Assembly: GCF_000621785.1 (NCBI RefSeq)
Contig: NZ_KK211350.1
Location: 18,900 to 82,899, forward strand
Origin: Ruminococcus flavefaciens ND2009
GTDB lineage: Bacteria > Bacillota > Clostridia > Oscillospirales > Ruminococcaceae
DNA: 64,000 bases
Direction of reading: 5' to 3'
Under the pieces are notes generated by a model, which saw only the letters and a list, made by a program, of their open reading frames with translations, was not told the DNA's origin and did no database searches. A program made the translations under genes and the position numbers. Of this stretch, positions 41,968-50,099 are shown one piece after another; position 1 is the stretch's first letter, and every line of letters starts with the position of its first letter.

Positions 41968-42386
41968 GAAGAAGCTCGTACAGATTGACTGTAAGAGGAT
42001 ATGAACTTGATTCCTTCGGTCATGTCAATAACTCCGTTTACCTTCAGTACGCAGAGACTGCTCTGTGGAACTTCTTCAAGGTACACGGTCTGCTGGCAGT
42101 GATAGTGGAGGAAGGGCTTTTCCCCGTGGTAATGGAAAGCACGCAAAGATACATTCATGAGCTGAGGCTCCTTGACGAGGTCAGGATAGACACTGAGGTC
42201 TCCTGCTCGGGGGGCATAGTCAGCTACAAGCATAACATCATAAACAAGAACACGGGTCTTGTTTCATGCAGAGTCACAGGCAAGCTCGCCTATGTAAACA
42301 AGGATCGCATGATAAGCGATATTCCTGAAGCGGTAAGGGCTTGTCTCGAGGGGGAAGACGAAGACGATGACAATAACCGCAAATGA
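41964..42386 (+). CDS. 4HBT-type hot-dog thioesterase
   Basis: 140 residues with the acyl-CoA thioesterase pattern YELDSFGHVNNSVYLQYAETA, where Asp and the HxNN region form the active site. It would hydrolyse an acyl thioester, either product release or removal of wrong acyl groups. Overlaps both neighbours (4 bases upstream, 20 bases downstream), so it is translated as part of the operon. Confidence 0.88.
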   Translation: MRRSSYRLTVRGYELDSFGHVNNSVYLQYAETALWNFFKVHGLLAVIVEEGLFPVVMESTQRYIHELRLLDEVRIDTEVSCSGGIVSYKHNIINKNTGLVSCRVTGKLAYVNKDRMISDIPEAVRACLEGEDEDDDNNRK

Positions 42387-42807
42387 TATCGTGACAAAAG
42401 TTTGTCAGTTAAGCTCGCTGTATCAGCTCTCACAGGAAAGAGAGCAGCTCGGCGAGCCTTGCTTGCTGCTCATCTATGCCGACGGGAACACCGCTCTCGG
42501 CAATGACGAAAGCGAAAAGGCTGAGGCAGCAAGATTCCTTCGTGAGGCTGATTTCATGTCTGCTGTGGTATCTGACGGCGACATCAGCGATGAGCTGGCT
42601 TCCGCTGCCGATATGACAGTTAAAGCAGATGAGGCTGACGAGTACGTTGCAAAGCTTTACAAGGACAAGACAAAAAAGCAGATAAGGGAGATAAACGCCT
42701 GCTTCATCAAGGCGCGTACAGCTCCCGCGGAGGAAGTACTTGCCACAGAGTCAAGAGCCTTCTACCGACTGATGGCTGACAAGAACGGAGGTAACTCCAA
42801 TGAATGA
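42367..42807 (+). CDS. Unrecognised cluster protein, possibly a degenerate crotonase
   Basis: 146 residues, acidic, no signal peptide. Not clearly any known family. The C-terminal third (KQIREINACFIKARTAPAEEVLATESRAFYRLM) resembles the C-terminal helical region of crotonases, and the middle (LLLIYADGNTALGND) may match their start, but the Gly-rich oxyanion and Glu segments are absent. It could be a structural partner of the two crotonases or a relic. It is kept in frame, with overlapping starts on both sides, which argues against a pseudogene. Confidence 0.65.
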   Translation: MTITANDIVTKVCQLSSLYQLSQEREQLGEPCLLLIYADGNTALGNDESEKAEAARFLREADFMSAVVSDGDISDELASAADMTVKADEADEYVAKLYKDKTKKQIREINACFIKARTAPAEEVLATESRAFYRLMADKNGGNSNE

Positions 42808-43504
42808 AAATAACGGTATGATACTGGAGGAGCAGGACGGCATCCTGACGCTCTCCATGAATATGCCCGGCAACAACCTCATGACAGCAGACTTCTTCAA
42901 GGAATACGAAGCAGTCATGGCTGAGATAGAGGAAAAGGCTGCCGCAGGAAAATACAAGGGACTCATTATCAAGGGCGCAGGCCGCCACTTCAGCGTGGGC
43001 GCCGACGTTGACGCTCTTGCCGACCGTTCCGCAAACGAGACCTACGACGACTCAACAGGAGTGCTCCCCGAGGGTCACATCAGACAGAAGCACTTCTTCA
43101 CCTTCCTGAGAGAGCTCCCGTTCCCCGTGGTAAGCGTGGTAACGGGCTTCTGTATCGGCTCAGGCAGCGAGATAGCTGTCAACAGCCACTACAGGATGAT
43201 AGAGAAGAACGCAAGAGTAGGTCAGCCCGAATCCACATTCGGCATTCTCCCCGCTCTCGGCGGCGTTGCAAGAACTATCGAGATATGCGGCACTCAGAAC
43301 GCATACACCCTCGTTATGTCGGGAGAGCTCATCTCCGCTGACGACGCATTCGCTCTCGGCTGGGCTGATATTTTCGCCGACAAGAAGCAGGGCGTTCCCG
43401 AGGCTGTAAGCCTCATCGAGTACATCTCCGCAAACTTCGGAGACTTTGACCCCTCACGCTATAAGGAGTACATGGACTCCTACAAGAAAAGCAGGGAGGC
43501 ATAA
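42800..43504 (+). CDS. Enoyl-CoA hydratase/isomerase (crotonase) 2
   Basis: 234 residues. HFSVGADVDALAD and FCIGSGSEIAVNSHYRM supply the oxyanion hole; the catalytic Glu pair is in GSGSE and VGQPESTFGILPALGG, so hydratase/dehydratase chemistry is possible. It differs from crotonase 1 and has a 30-residue insert (SANETYDDSTGVLPEGHIRQ) before the central helix. Two crotonases in one cluster suggest separate steps, for example dehydration then isomerisation. RBS GGAGG. Confidence 0.9.
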   Translation: MNENNGMILEEQDGILTLSMNMPGNNLMTADFFKEYEAVMAEIEEKAAAGKYKGLIIKGAGRHFSVGADVDALADRSANETYDDSTGVLPEGHIRQKHFFTFLRELPFPVVSVVTGFCIGSGSEIAVNSHYRMIEKNARVGQPESTFGILPALGGVARTIEICGTQNAYTLVMSGELISADDAFALGWADIFADKKQGVPEAVSLIEYISANFGDFDPSRYKEYMDSYKKSREA

Positions 43505-43506
43505 AT

Positions 43507-44628
43507 ATGAAAATAGGAATAGTGGGCTACGGAAAAATGGGAAAGGACATCTTTTCCCTGTTCTTTGACAAGCTCCCCGACGCGCAGTTCGTGGTCATCG
43601 ACCTCTTCGGCGCCGAGGAGAACACCGCAGCCGTTCTCAAGACCCTCGGCAAGAGCCTGAAGCGCAAGAAGCTCACCGAGGAACAGTACGAATTCAAAAA
43701 GGACTCCTTCGTATTCACCGACGATACCTCCGCTCTCAGCGGCTGTGACGTTGTCATAGAAGCCGTTTTTGAGAACATGGATGCCAAGAAGGAGCTGTTT
43801 GCAAAGGCTGCCGCAGCTGTCTCTGATGACTGCCTGCTGCTGTCGAATACATCATCACTGGATATCCCCTCGGTATTCGCGGATATCCCTCACAAGGAGC
43901 GCTGCTTCGGTCTGCACTTCTTCTACCCCGTGAAGCTCACAGGCTTCGTGGAGCTGAATGTGCTCCCCGAGACATCGGAGGCTTCCGCAGAGAAGGCTGC
44001 ACAGCTGGTAAAGGCTGCGGGCAAGAAGCCCATAGTATTCTCCGGTGAATACCACATCTATCTCAACCAGATACTCGCCTGCATGGTCTCTCACGCTATC
44101 TATCTGAGAGAGAGCTTCGGCGCTTCCGTGCCCGAGGTGGGAAAGGCTCTGGAGGAGATGTTCCCCGTTGCAAATCCCTTTGAGGTGCTGGACAGCGTGG
44201 GTCTCGGACTCATGGCAGGCAGCCCCGATAACTTCCGCATAGAGCGCAACAAGGGACTTCTGGGCTACGGCTGTGAAAAGATGAACGGCTGGCTGGCAGA
44301 GGGCTGCCCTAAGGAAACTCTCAGCTTCCTTGACTTCATGGCTGAGCGTGAGAGCGCAACAGGCGCAGACTGCGGAAAGGCTGCTCTTTATATGGCAGCC
44401 CTGATACTCAATGAAACAGTCAATGCCGCAAATGATTACAGCGGCGATACCGCCGTTCTTACAGAGGCGGTGCAGGACACTCTCGGACTTGCCGAGGCTC
44501 CTGCCTTCTACTACGAGAAATACGGTGCAGAGGCACTTTTCGCAGCTCTTGATGAGCTGGGCGCAAAGACAGGCTTCGGCTCGTATTTACATAAGGACAA
44601 GAGTGCATGGGATGCGCTCTTTAAGTAA
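43507..44628 (+). CDS. 3-hydroxyacyl-CoA dehydrogenase
   Basis: 373 residues. N-terminal Rossmann domain (GIVGYGKMG, then VIEAVFENMDAKKELF), the catalytic His/Glu region FGLHFFYPVKLTGFVELNVLPET and Asn in HIYLNQILACM; the C-terminal helical domain is enlarged relative to a single-domain enzyme (about 285 residues). It would reduce a 3-ketoacyl thioester or oxidise a 3-hydroxyacyl one with NAD(H). In this cluster it is the only candidate ketoreductase, taking the place of the usual SDR-type FabG. It starts 2 bases after crotonase 2. Confidence 0.92.
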   Translation: MKIGIVGYGKMGKDIFSLFFDKLPDAQFVVIDLFGAEENTAAVLKTLGKSLKRKKLTEEQYEFKKDSFVFTDDTSALSGCDVVIEAVFENMDAKKELFAKAAAAVSDDCLLLSNTSSLDIPSVFADIPHKERCFGLHFFYPVKLTGFVELNVLPETSEASAEKAAQLVKAAGKKPIVFSGEYHIYLNQILACMVSHAIYLRESFGASVPEVGKALEEMFPVANPFEVLDSVGLGLMAGSPDNFRIERNKGLLGYGCEKMNGWLAEGCPKETLSFLDFMAERESATGADCGKAALYMAALILNETVNAANDYSGDTAVLTEAVQDTLGLAEAPAFYYEKYGAEALFAALDELGAKTGFGSYLHKDKSAWDALFK

Positions 44629-44654
44629 TACTGATGGAGATATGAGGTAAAATT

Positions 44655-45866
44655 ATGAAAAAAGTTGTTATCACAGGCATCGGTGCCGTGACCTCTGTTG
44701 GCAATACCGCCGCAGATTACTGGGACGGGCTCATTTCCGGCAAGTGCGGAATGAGAACTATCACCCGTATCCCTCTCGATAACCATGATACTACTGTTGC
44801 TGCCGAGGTGGACGACTCCTTTGAGGCAGAGGCAGGAAAGTACTGGAAAAAGCGTCAGCTCAACGCTACAACTACCACAACAAGAATGGGTCTTGCTTCC
44901 GCAGGTGAGGCTGTTGCCGACTGCGGAGTGGATATTGCAAGCTATGACGGCAGCAGAGTCGGCGTTATCTACGGAGTTATCGATAACTCCTATGAGGACT
45001 ATGAGCTTGAAAAGCCCCTCAACATCACGCTGAAGAAAATGCCCAATGAGCTCCCCGCTCTCGTTTCTATAAGATATGGTTTCACAGGACCTGCTTTCAA
45101 TGTGAGCACCGCCTGCGCTTCATCTGCGTATGCTATCGCTCTCGGCAAGCAGTTCATCGAATCGGGACTCTGCGATATGGTAGTCGCAGGAGGTATCTCG
45201 AATACAGTAACACACCTTGTAATAAGCGGATTCAATCAGCTTCTCGCCATGTCCGTAAATCCCGACCCCAATACAGCTGCACGTCCCTTCACAAAGAACC
45301 GTGACGGCTTCATCATGGGCGAAGGCGGCGGCACCGTTATCCTTGAGTCTGAGGAGTCGGCAAAGGCAAGAGGCGCTAAGATATACTGTGAGCTTGCAGG
45401 CGCTGCAATGTGCGGCGAGGCATTCAACCTGACAGCTCCCAAGACCGACGGCGTAGGCATGGCTGAGTCCATGAGAATGGCTCTGGACAACGCAGGTCTC
45501 ACCCCCGACGATGTTGACTACATCAACGCTCACGGAACATCAACAGGTCTCAACGACCTCTATGAGACTATGGCTGTAAAGGAGGTCTTCGGAAAGAGGG
45601 CTTACGACATTCCCATGTCATCAGTAAAGGCTTCTATCGGTCACACTCTCGGCGCCGGCGGCGCTCTGGAGGCTATTGCCTGCATCAAGGCTATCGAGAC
45701 AGGTCTCGTTCCTCCCACTATCCACTATGACGAGCCCGACCCGGAGCTTGACCTCAATTACGTTCCCAACAAGCCACAGGAGCACAAGGTAGACGTTGCT
45801 ATCTCAAACTCCTTCGGCTTCGGCGGCCACAACGCCACACTGGTACTCAAGAGATACGAGGGCTGA
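44655..45866 (+). CDS. Beta-ketoacyl-ACP synthase (FabF/KS-II-like)
   Basis: 403 residues, thiolase fold, full Cys-His-His triad: Cys154 in STACASSAYA, His in INAHGTSTGLND and His in SIGHTLGAGGALEAI, and the FGGHNATLVL ending. Performs decarboxylative Claisen condensation between acyl-KS and malonyl-ACP. It is the single condensing enzyme of the cluster; no chain-length-factor partner is present, so it may act once or iteratively. RBS-like GAGGT upstream. Confidence 0.93.
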   Translation: MKKVVITGIGAVTSVGNTAADYWDGLISGKCGMRTITRIPLDNHDTTVAAEVDDSFEAEAGKYWKKRQLNATTTTTRMGLASAGEAVADCGVDIASYDGSRVGVIYGVIDNSYEDYELEKPLNITLKKMPNELPALVSIRYGFTGPAFNVSTACASSAYAIALGKQFIESGLCDMVVAGGISNTVTHLVISGFNQLLAMSVNPDPNTAARPFTKNRDGFIMGEGGGTVILESEESAKARGAKIYCELAGAAMCGEAFNLTAPKTDGVGMAESMRMALDNAGLTPDDVDYINAHGTSTGLNDLYETMAVKEVFGKRAYDIPMSSVKASIGHTLGAGGALEAIACIKAIETGLVPPTIHYDEPDPELDLNYVPNKPQEHKVDVAISNSFGFGGHNATLVLKRYEG

Positions 45867-45898
45867 GTCGCTCAGCTCCGATGAAAGGATAAATAATC

Positions 45899-46255
45899 AT
45901 GCCGATAGCACAGATGAAGACTAATTTCAGGTTCAGTTCCCCTGCCGCCAGGACCACTTTCCTGGACGAGGCTGCAACAGAGCTAGCTGAGATACTTAAA
46001 AAGCCCCTGCCCGCCATCATGGTAATGCTGGACGACTGCTCAATGTACATGAACCGCTCCGAGGATACAGTATTCTTCGCAGAGTTCAGATACATTCTCC
46101 CTCAGGAGTACGCAGACGACAAGGCTGCCTTCCTCAAGGAGCTGGCTGACAGGATGCTCAGTCTCATACAGAAGCATACCAAAGTCGACCCATACCGCAT
46201 ATATATGCAGTTCACGGAAATGACACGCGAGGGCGCGTGGCGGTATACAGGCTGA
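45899..46255 (+). CDS. MIF/tautomerase-superfamily protein
   Basis: 118 residues with MIF-like features: Pro directly after the initiator Met (the catalytic Pro1 of the family), a TNFRFSSPAARTTFLDEAATELAEILKKP opening, and the VDPYRIYMQFTEM strand near the end. MIF relatives keto-enol tautomerise phenylpyruvate or dopachrome; bacterial ones act on diverse keto acids. In this cluster it could isomerise a beta-keto or enol intermediate. Overall likeness is moderate and no other active-site residue is certain. Confidence 0.7.
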   Translation: MPIAQMKTNFRFSSPAARTTFLDEAATELAEILKKPLPAIMVMLDDCSMYMNRSEDTVFFAEFRYILPQEYADDKAAFLKELADRMLSLIQKHTKVDPYRIYMQFTEMTREGAWRYTG

Positions 46256-46281
46256 CATTGTAACGAAAGGAAAAGATAAAT

Positions 46282-47403
46282 ATGAAATGGGCAATCAGAG
46301 ACCTTCTCAATCCCGTGGCAACACGTTCACTGCTCTACGGTGCCGATCCCTTTGATCTGGAGTATATCCTCAAGAAGATCGACAGCATCAAGGTAAAGAG
46401 CGGCAAGCAGATACAGAGCGTATGGCTCGACGAGTGGCACGCCAAGATAGACCGCTATGCCGAGCTCCGCGACAAGGCTGAGGCAGCAGGCAATAAGACC
46501 TCTGCAAGAGAGTATGCAAAGATGGTGGCACAGTGCCATTATGCCTGCTTTATGATAAACATCGAGGACGTTGAGCACAAGAGAGAGATCTACAGCGGTC
46601 TTGAGGAGAGCTACAAGCGCTATATCAAGCTCTGCAAGAACAAGATCCAGTATGTGGAGATAGATACAAAGTTCGGCAAGCTCCCCGCTTACATACACTA
46701 CCCCGACTCGGGAAGAAAGAAGGACTATCCCGTAGTTCTCACATATTCCGGTATCGGAAGCTGCAAGGAGGAGCTGGAGATGCTGGCTGCTCCCCTCAAT
46801 GAAAGAGGTATCGCAGTTATCACTCCCGATATGCCCGGTGCAGGCGGTGCCATCATCCACAACGGCATCAAGTGCGGAGGCAAGCAGATAGAGGCAGCCT
46901 TCGAGGGCATATACAAGTTCATCGACAGCACAGACAAGCTCAGCAGCACTAACCTGGGCAACTTCGGTCTCTGCATGGGCGGCGGCTATGCCTTCCGTTC
47001 AACAGTAAAGCGCAAGAACGCAAAGGTCTGCGTAAGCCTGTTCCCGCTCCTTATGAACTTCGCCGACCAGGACAGCATCCCCGTATGGATGAAGCGCGGC
47101 AAGTGGAGCTCCTACCAGTACAGCGACGATTACCTTGAGGGTATGAAAAAGCTTGAGGAGGGCACTCACAAGTCCGATTTCCTCATGGTATACAGCAGCG
47201 ACGACAACTGGATGACTCCCGAGGCTTCACAGAAACTCCTTGACAAGGCAAAGGGCTACAAGGAGTGCATACACATCGAGGATAAGCCCGCTTACGTCTC
47301 TGAGGAGACCATCATGCACGCTATGCCCGTTGGTGAGCAGTATCACTGGGTAAAGCACATCGCAGCAGACTTTATCGCTGCAAGACTTAATGGGGGAAAA
47401 TAA
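46282..47403 (+). CDS. Alpha/beta hydrolase with Cys nucleophile elbow (dienelactone-hydrolase-like)
   Basis: 373 residues: a helical N-terminal region of about 130 residues (dense Lys/Glu/Tyr) followed by an alpha/beta-hydrolase domain with VVLTYSGIGSCKEELEMLA, PDMPGAGG and nucleophile elbow GLCMGGGYA (G-x-C-x-G). Asp in YSSDDNWMT and His near HAMPVGEQYHW complete the triad. A Cys elbow is known in dienelactone hydrolases; in a biosynthetic cluster it could cyclise or release the acyl chain. Substrate unknown. The N-terminal helical extension resembles FrsA/acyl-transferring hydrolases. Confidence 0.8.
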   Translation: MKWAIRDLLNPVATRSLLYGADPFDLEYILKKIDSIKVKSGKQIQSVWLDEWHAKIDRYAELRDKAEAAGNKTSAREYAKMVAQCHYACFMINIEDVEHKREIYSGLEESYKRYIKLCKNKIQYVEIDTKFGKLPAYIHYPDSGRKKDYPVVLTYSGIGSCKEELEMLAAPLNERGIAVITPDMPGAGGAIIHNGIKCGGKQIEAAFEGIYKFIDSTDKLSSTNLGNFGLCMGGGYAFRSTVKRKNAKVCVSLFPLLMNFADQDSIPVWMKRGKWSSYQYSDDYLEGMKKLEEGTHKSDFLMVYSSDDNWMTPEASQKLLDKAKGYKECIHIEDKPAYVSEETIMHAMPVGEQYHWVKHIAADFIAARLNGGK

Positions 47404-47405
47404 GA

Positions 47406-48965
47406 ATGTCAAAGAAGTTTTTTGATTACTACAGCCGCTTTGCTCAGGAAACTCCCGACAAGGTAGTGCTGAGAATAGACGATAATGAGCTGACATACAG
47501 CCAGTTCATGGAAAAGACAGCCGTTCTCGGCTCTGCCCTGAAGAAAATGGGCATCGGCGAGGACGACAAGGTGGGCATCTGTATGCCCAACAGCATTGAG
47601 TGGTATCTGGTATTCTGGTCAGCTGTAAGAATAGGCGCACAGCCTGTTCCCATGGACCCCCAGAGCGGCTCTATGGAGCTCTCAAAGCTCATTCCCGCTA
47701 CCACCTCAAAGGTAATGTTCATCACAGAGAAGTACAGGAACAACAACATCATCGCCGCTGTAAGCGACCTCGTTCCTTCACAGATAGCTCTTCAGAAGGT
47801 CATCTGCTTTGCCGATGACAGCGTTATCCCTCAGGACAGCTGCTATATCTCCGCCGAGAAGTTCATGGCTGAGTACGGCAGCAATGAGTGTGAGATCTAC
47901 GATCCCGAGTATCTCCACACCATGTCTCTCGCCTGCACATCAGGCAGCACAGGCACTCCCAAGATACTGTCCGTTCCCTCGGGCGGCTTCCTGTCCACAC
48001 AGGAGGATATGGGTACATACCTGGAATTCAGATCCGACGATGTAATGATGCTGGGCATGACCCTCTATCATCAGGGCGGCTTCGGCATGGGTCAGCAGAT
48101 GGTGCTCAAGGGCGGTACTGTTATGTATCAGCCTCAGTTCAACCCCATCACATTCCTTGAAACTGTTCAGAAATACAAGATAAATATTATCCAGCTCACC
48201 TCAACTCTGGCAAAGGTGCTGCTCTCAACTCCCGATTTTGACAAGTATGACCTTTCAAGCGTCCGTATCTGCTACTTCGCAGGAGAAGTTCTCCCCAAGG
48301 AGATAGCCGATACCTTCGTTGAGAAGCTCCACATCCGCGTTGTAAACGTTATCGGCTCATCAGAGACCTGCACCATGGTAGTATGGGACTCTGCAAGAGA
48401 CGCAGGCACAGACCCCAGCGACTTCCGCAAGCTCAGCTTCACTGACGTCCGCGTCATCGACGAGAAGCACAACGATGTTCCCGAGGGCGAGATCGGCGAG
48501 CTCTGCGTATACACAGACGGTGTTATCACAGATTACTTCGGCAATCCCGAGCTCTCCGCTGAGAAGATCCTCACAGACGATCAGGGACGCCGCTGGTTCT
48601 GCACAGGCGACCTTGTAAACAGGCTCCCCGGCGGCATAGTACGTTTCGCAGGAAGAAGCAAGCGTATCATCAAGCGCGGCGGAAACCTGGTCCACGCCGA
48701 GGAAGTTGAGGCTTGCCTCCTTACTCACCCCAAGGTCGCAGCCGCAGCCGTTACAGACGAGCCCCATCCCGTTATCGGTCAGCAGATCGTTGCCTACATC
48801 CAGCCCAAGGGCGATGAGAGGATAACAAGAGGCGAGATTGCTAAGTACTTCGATGGCAAGCTCTCCGCTTACAAGGTGCCCGACAAGGTCGTCCTCGTTG
48901 AGGAGATACCCAAGGACATCGGCAAGATACAGTTCAAATATCTGAGAAAAAAGGAGTATAAGTAA
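47406..48965 (+). CDS. AMP-dependent acyl-CoA/acyl-ACP synthetase
   Basis: 519 residues, ANL-family adenylating enzyme with all core motifs: LACTSGSTGTPK (P-loop), IGSSETC, RRWFCTGDLV, GRSKRIIKRGGNLVHAEEVE hinge and the catalytic Lys in PKDIGKIQFKYL. It activates a carboxylic acid to acyl-AMP and passes it to CoA or, more likely here, to the ACP whose start codon overlaps its stop (TAATG). It may load the starter acid. It begins 2 bases after the hydrolase gene. Confidence 0.93.
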   Translation: MSKKFFDYYSRFAQETPDKVVLRIDDNELTYSQFMEKTAVLGSALKKMGIGEDDKVGICMPNSIEWYLVFWSAVRIGAQPVPMDPQSGSMELSKLIPATTSKVMFITEKYRNNNIIAAVSDLVPSQIALQKVICFADDSVIPQDSCYISAEKFMAEYGSNECEIYDPEYLHTMSLACTSGSTGTPKILSVPSGGFLSTQEDMGTYLEFRSDDVMMLGMTLYHQGGFGMGQQMVLKGGTVMYQPQFNPITFLETVQKYKINIIQLTSTLAKVLLSTPDFDKYDLSSVRICYFAGEVLPKEIADTFVEKLHIRVVNVIGSSETCTMVVWDSARDAGTDPSDFRKLSFTDVRVIDEKHNDVPEGEIGELCVYTDGVITDYFGNPELSAEKILTDDQGRRWFCTGDLVNRLPGGIVRFAGRSKRIIKRGGNLVHAEEVEACLLTHPKVAAAAVTDEPHPVIGQQIVAYIQPKGDERITRGEIAKYFDGKLSAYKVPDKVVLVEEIPKDIGKIQFKYLRKKEYK

Positions 48966-49216
48966 TGAATAACCTTAATTTTGATGAATTCAAGCAGGCT
49001 ATCTCCGATTATGTAGGCGTTGCCCCTGAGGAGATCACAAGAGACACCGACGTTTATGACGATCTTTTCCTCGATTCACTGGGACTTTTCGGTCTCGGCT
49101 CCGAGATAACAGAGACATTCAAGCTCAATGTTCCCCTTTCACTGGTGGCTTCCATCAGCAAGGTAGGCGAGATCTTCGACCTTCTCAACGAAAAGGGCAC
49201 TCCCACAGAGGAATGA
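48965..49216 (+). CDS. Acyl carrier protein (cluster ACP 2)
   Basis: 83 residues with phosphopantetheine site LFLDSLGLFGLGSEI (Ser38). Differs from ACP 1. Its start overlaps the stop of the adenylating enzyme by one base and its stop is one base before the thioesterase start, so it is probably the loading ACP for that ligase. Confidence 0.9.
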   Translation: MNNLNFDEFKQAISDYVGVAPEEITRDTDVYDDLFLDSLGLFGLGSEITETFKLNVPLSLVASISKVGEIFDLLNEKGTPTEE

Positions 49217-49217
49217 T

Positions 49218-49913
49218 ATGATACTTTTCTTTCTTCCCCATGCAGGGGGCTCCGCAAAGAGCTACAGCTCCTTCAAGAGATTTCTTCCAAAGGAGCTGAC
49301 AGTTGTGCCTATGGAGCTCTCAGGACGCTTCACACGCTCCTCTGAGCCTCTCCTCGACACAGTACAGGGCTGCGCGGAGGACCTCATTAAAAAGCATTCT
49401 GAGCTGCTCAGAGAGGACTACGCACTTTTCGGCCACAGCATGGGTACGGTGCTGGTCACAGAGCTGGTAAGGCAGGCTAAGGAAAAGGGTCTGGCGCTTC
49501 CCAAGCACATTTTCCTCTCAGGCAAAAATCCTCCCGACGAGGACGTTCACTGCTTCGAGAACGTGGAGGAAGCCGCAGATGAGGAGATAGTTTCCTATTT
49601 CTCGGCAAACTCCCTGTCCACAGCCGCTCCCGTCCCCGACGAGGAACTGATGAGGACCCTCAACCGTATCCTCTGCACCGATGTCCGCATGGCTGAACGC
49701 TACAGCGCTTCCCCCGAGGACGTCACATTCGGCTGCGATATAACCGTGCTTTACGGTCAGGAGGACCCTCTTATGCAGAGCGTGGATATGAACAGCTGGA
49801 GCAGGTTCACAAGCGGCAGCTGTCAGGTATATCCCTTCTCCGGCGGTCACTTCTACTATCAGCAGCACAAGGAAGAGGTCTGCGGCATTATCAAGGAAAA
49901 GCTGGGCTTTTGA
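49218..49913 (+). CDS. Type II thioesterase (GrsT/TesA-like)
   Basis: 231 residues, alpha/beta hydrolase of the external thioesterase group of NRPS/PKS clusters. FFLPHAGGSAKSY near the N-terminus, nucleophile FGHSMGTVL (Ser about 76), Asp in YGQEDPL, His in SGGHFYY. Removes stalled acyl groups from carrier proteins. Its presence, besides the hot-dog thioesterase, strongly supports a secondary-metabolite rather than a primary fatty-acid role. Last gene of the run, followed by two terminators. Confidence 0.93.
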   Translation: MILFFLPHAGGSAKSYSSFKRFLPKELTVVPMELSGRFTRSSEPLLDTVQGCAEDLIKKHSELLREDYALFGHSMGTVLVTELVRQAKEKGLALPKHIFLSGKNPPDEDVHCFENVEEAADEEIVSYFSANSLSTAAPVPDEELMRTLNRILCTDVRMAERYSASPEDVTFGCDITVLYGQEDPLMQSVDMNSWSRFTSGSCQVYPFSGGHFYYQQHKEEVCGIIKEKLGF

Positions 49914-49944
49914 GAAGTGCTTAGGTTTTAGTGCTTAGTTATAA

Positions 49945-49981
49945 GAAAAAAAAGAGCGCACGATCGTGCGCTCTTTTTTTG
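49945..49981 (+). terminator. Bidirectional terminator after the biosynthetic run
   Basis: AAAAAAGAGCGCACGA / TCGTGCGCTCTTTTTT, perfect 16-bp palindrome with T-runs on both strands. Confidence 0.95.
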
Positions 49982-50074
49982 TAGGGGCGGCGTTCCGCCG
50001 CCCGTGTAACAAATGGGACACCTACACGGTGTCCCATTTTTATATTCAACATTCGGAACGGCAAGAGTGCCGCC
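49982..50074. repeat. GGGGCGGC palindromic intergenic element
   Basis: GGGCGGCG/CCGCCGCCC stem, then AAATGGGACACC / GGTGTCCCATTT (a second bidirectional terminator, 50011-50041), and a closing GGCAAGAGTGCCGCCCC segment that can pair back to GGGGCGGC. Likely a REP-type insertion. Confidence 0.65.
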
Positions 50075-50075
50075 C

Positions 50076-50096
50076 CTGACTTTAAACTCTCAACTT
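50076..50096. repeat. Short dispersed repeat, copy 1
   Basis: CTGACTTTAAACTCTCAACTT, matching the copy at 53573-53606 on the other side of the ABC transporter operon. Confidence 0.5.
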
Positions 50097-50099
50097 ACA

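Noticed and set aside
39982..49913. Standard polyketide beta-branching (HCS) cassette
   Set aside because: The AT, ACP, KS and two crotonases fit, but there is no HMG-CoA-synthase-like gene and the KS keeps its active Cys.
39982..49913. Housekeeping type II fatty-acid operon
   Set aside because: No fabH, fabG, fabZ, fabK or acc genes; a type II thioesterase, an AMP-ligase and a second ACP point to specialised metabolism.
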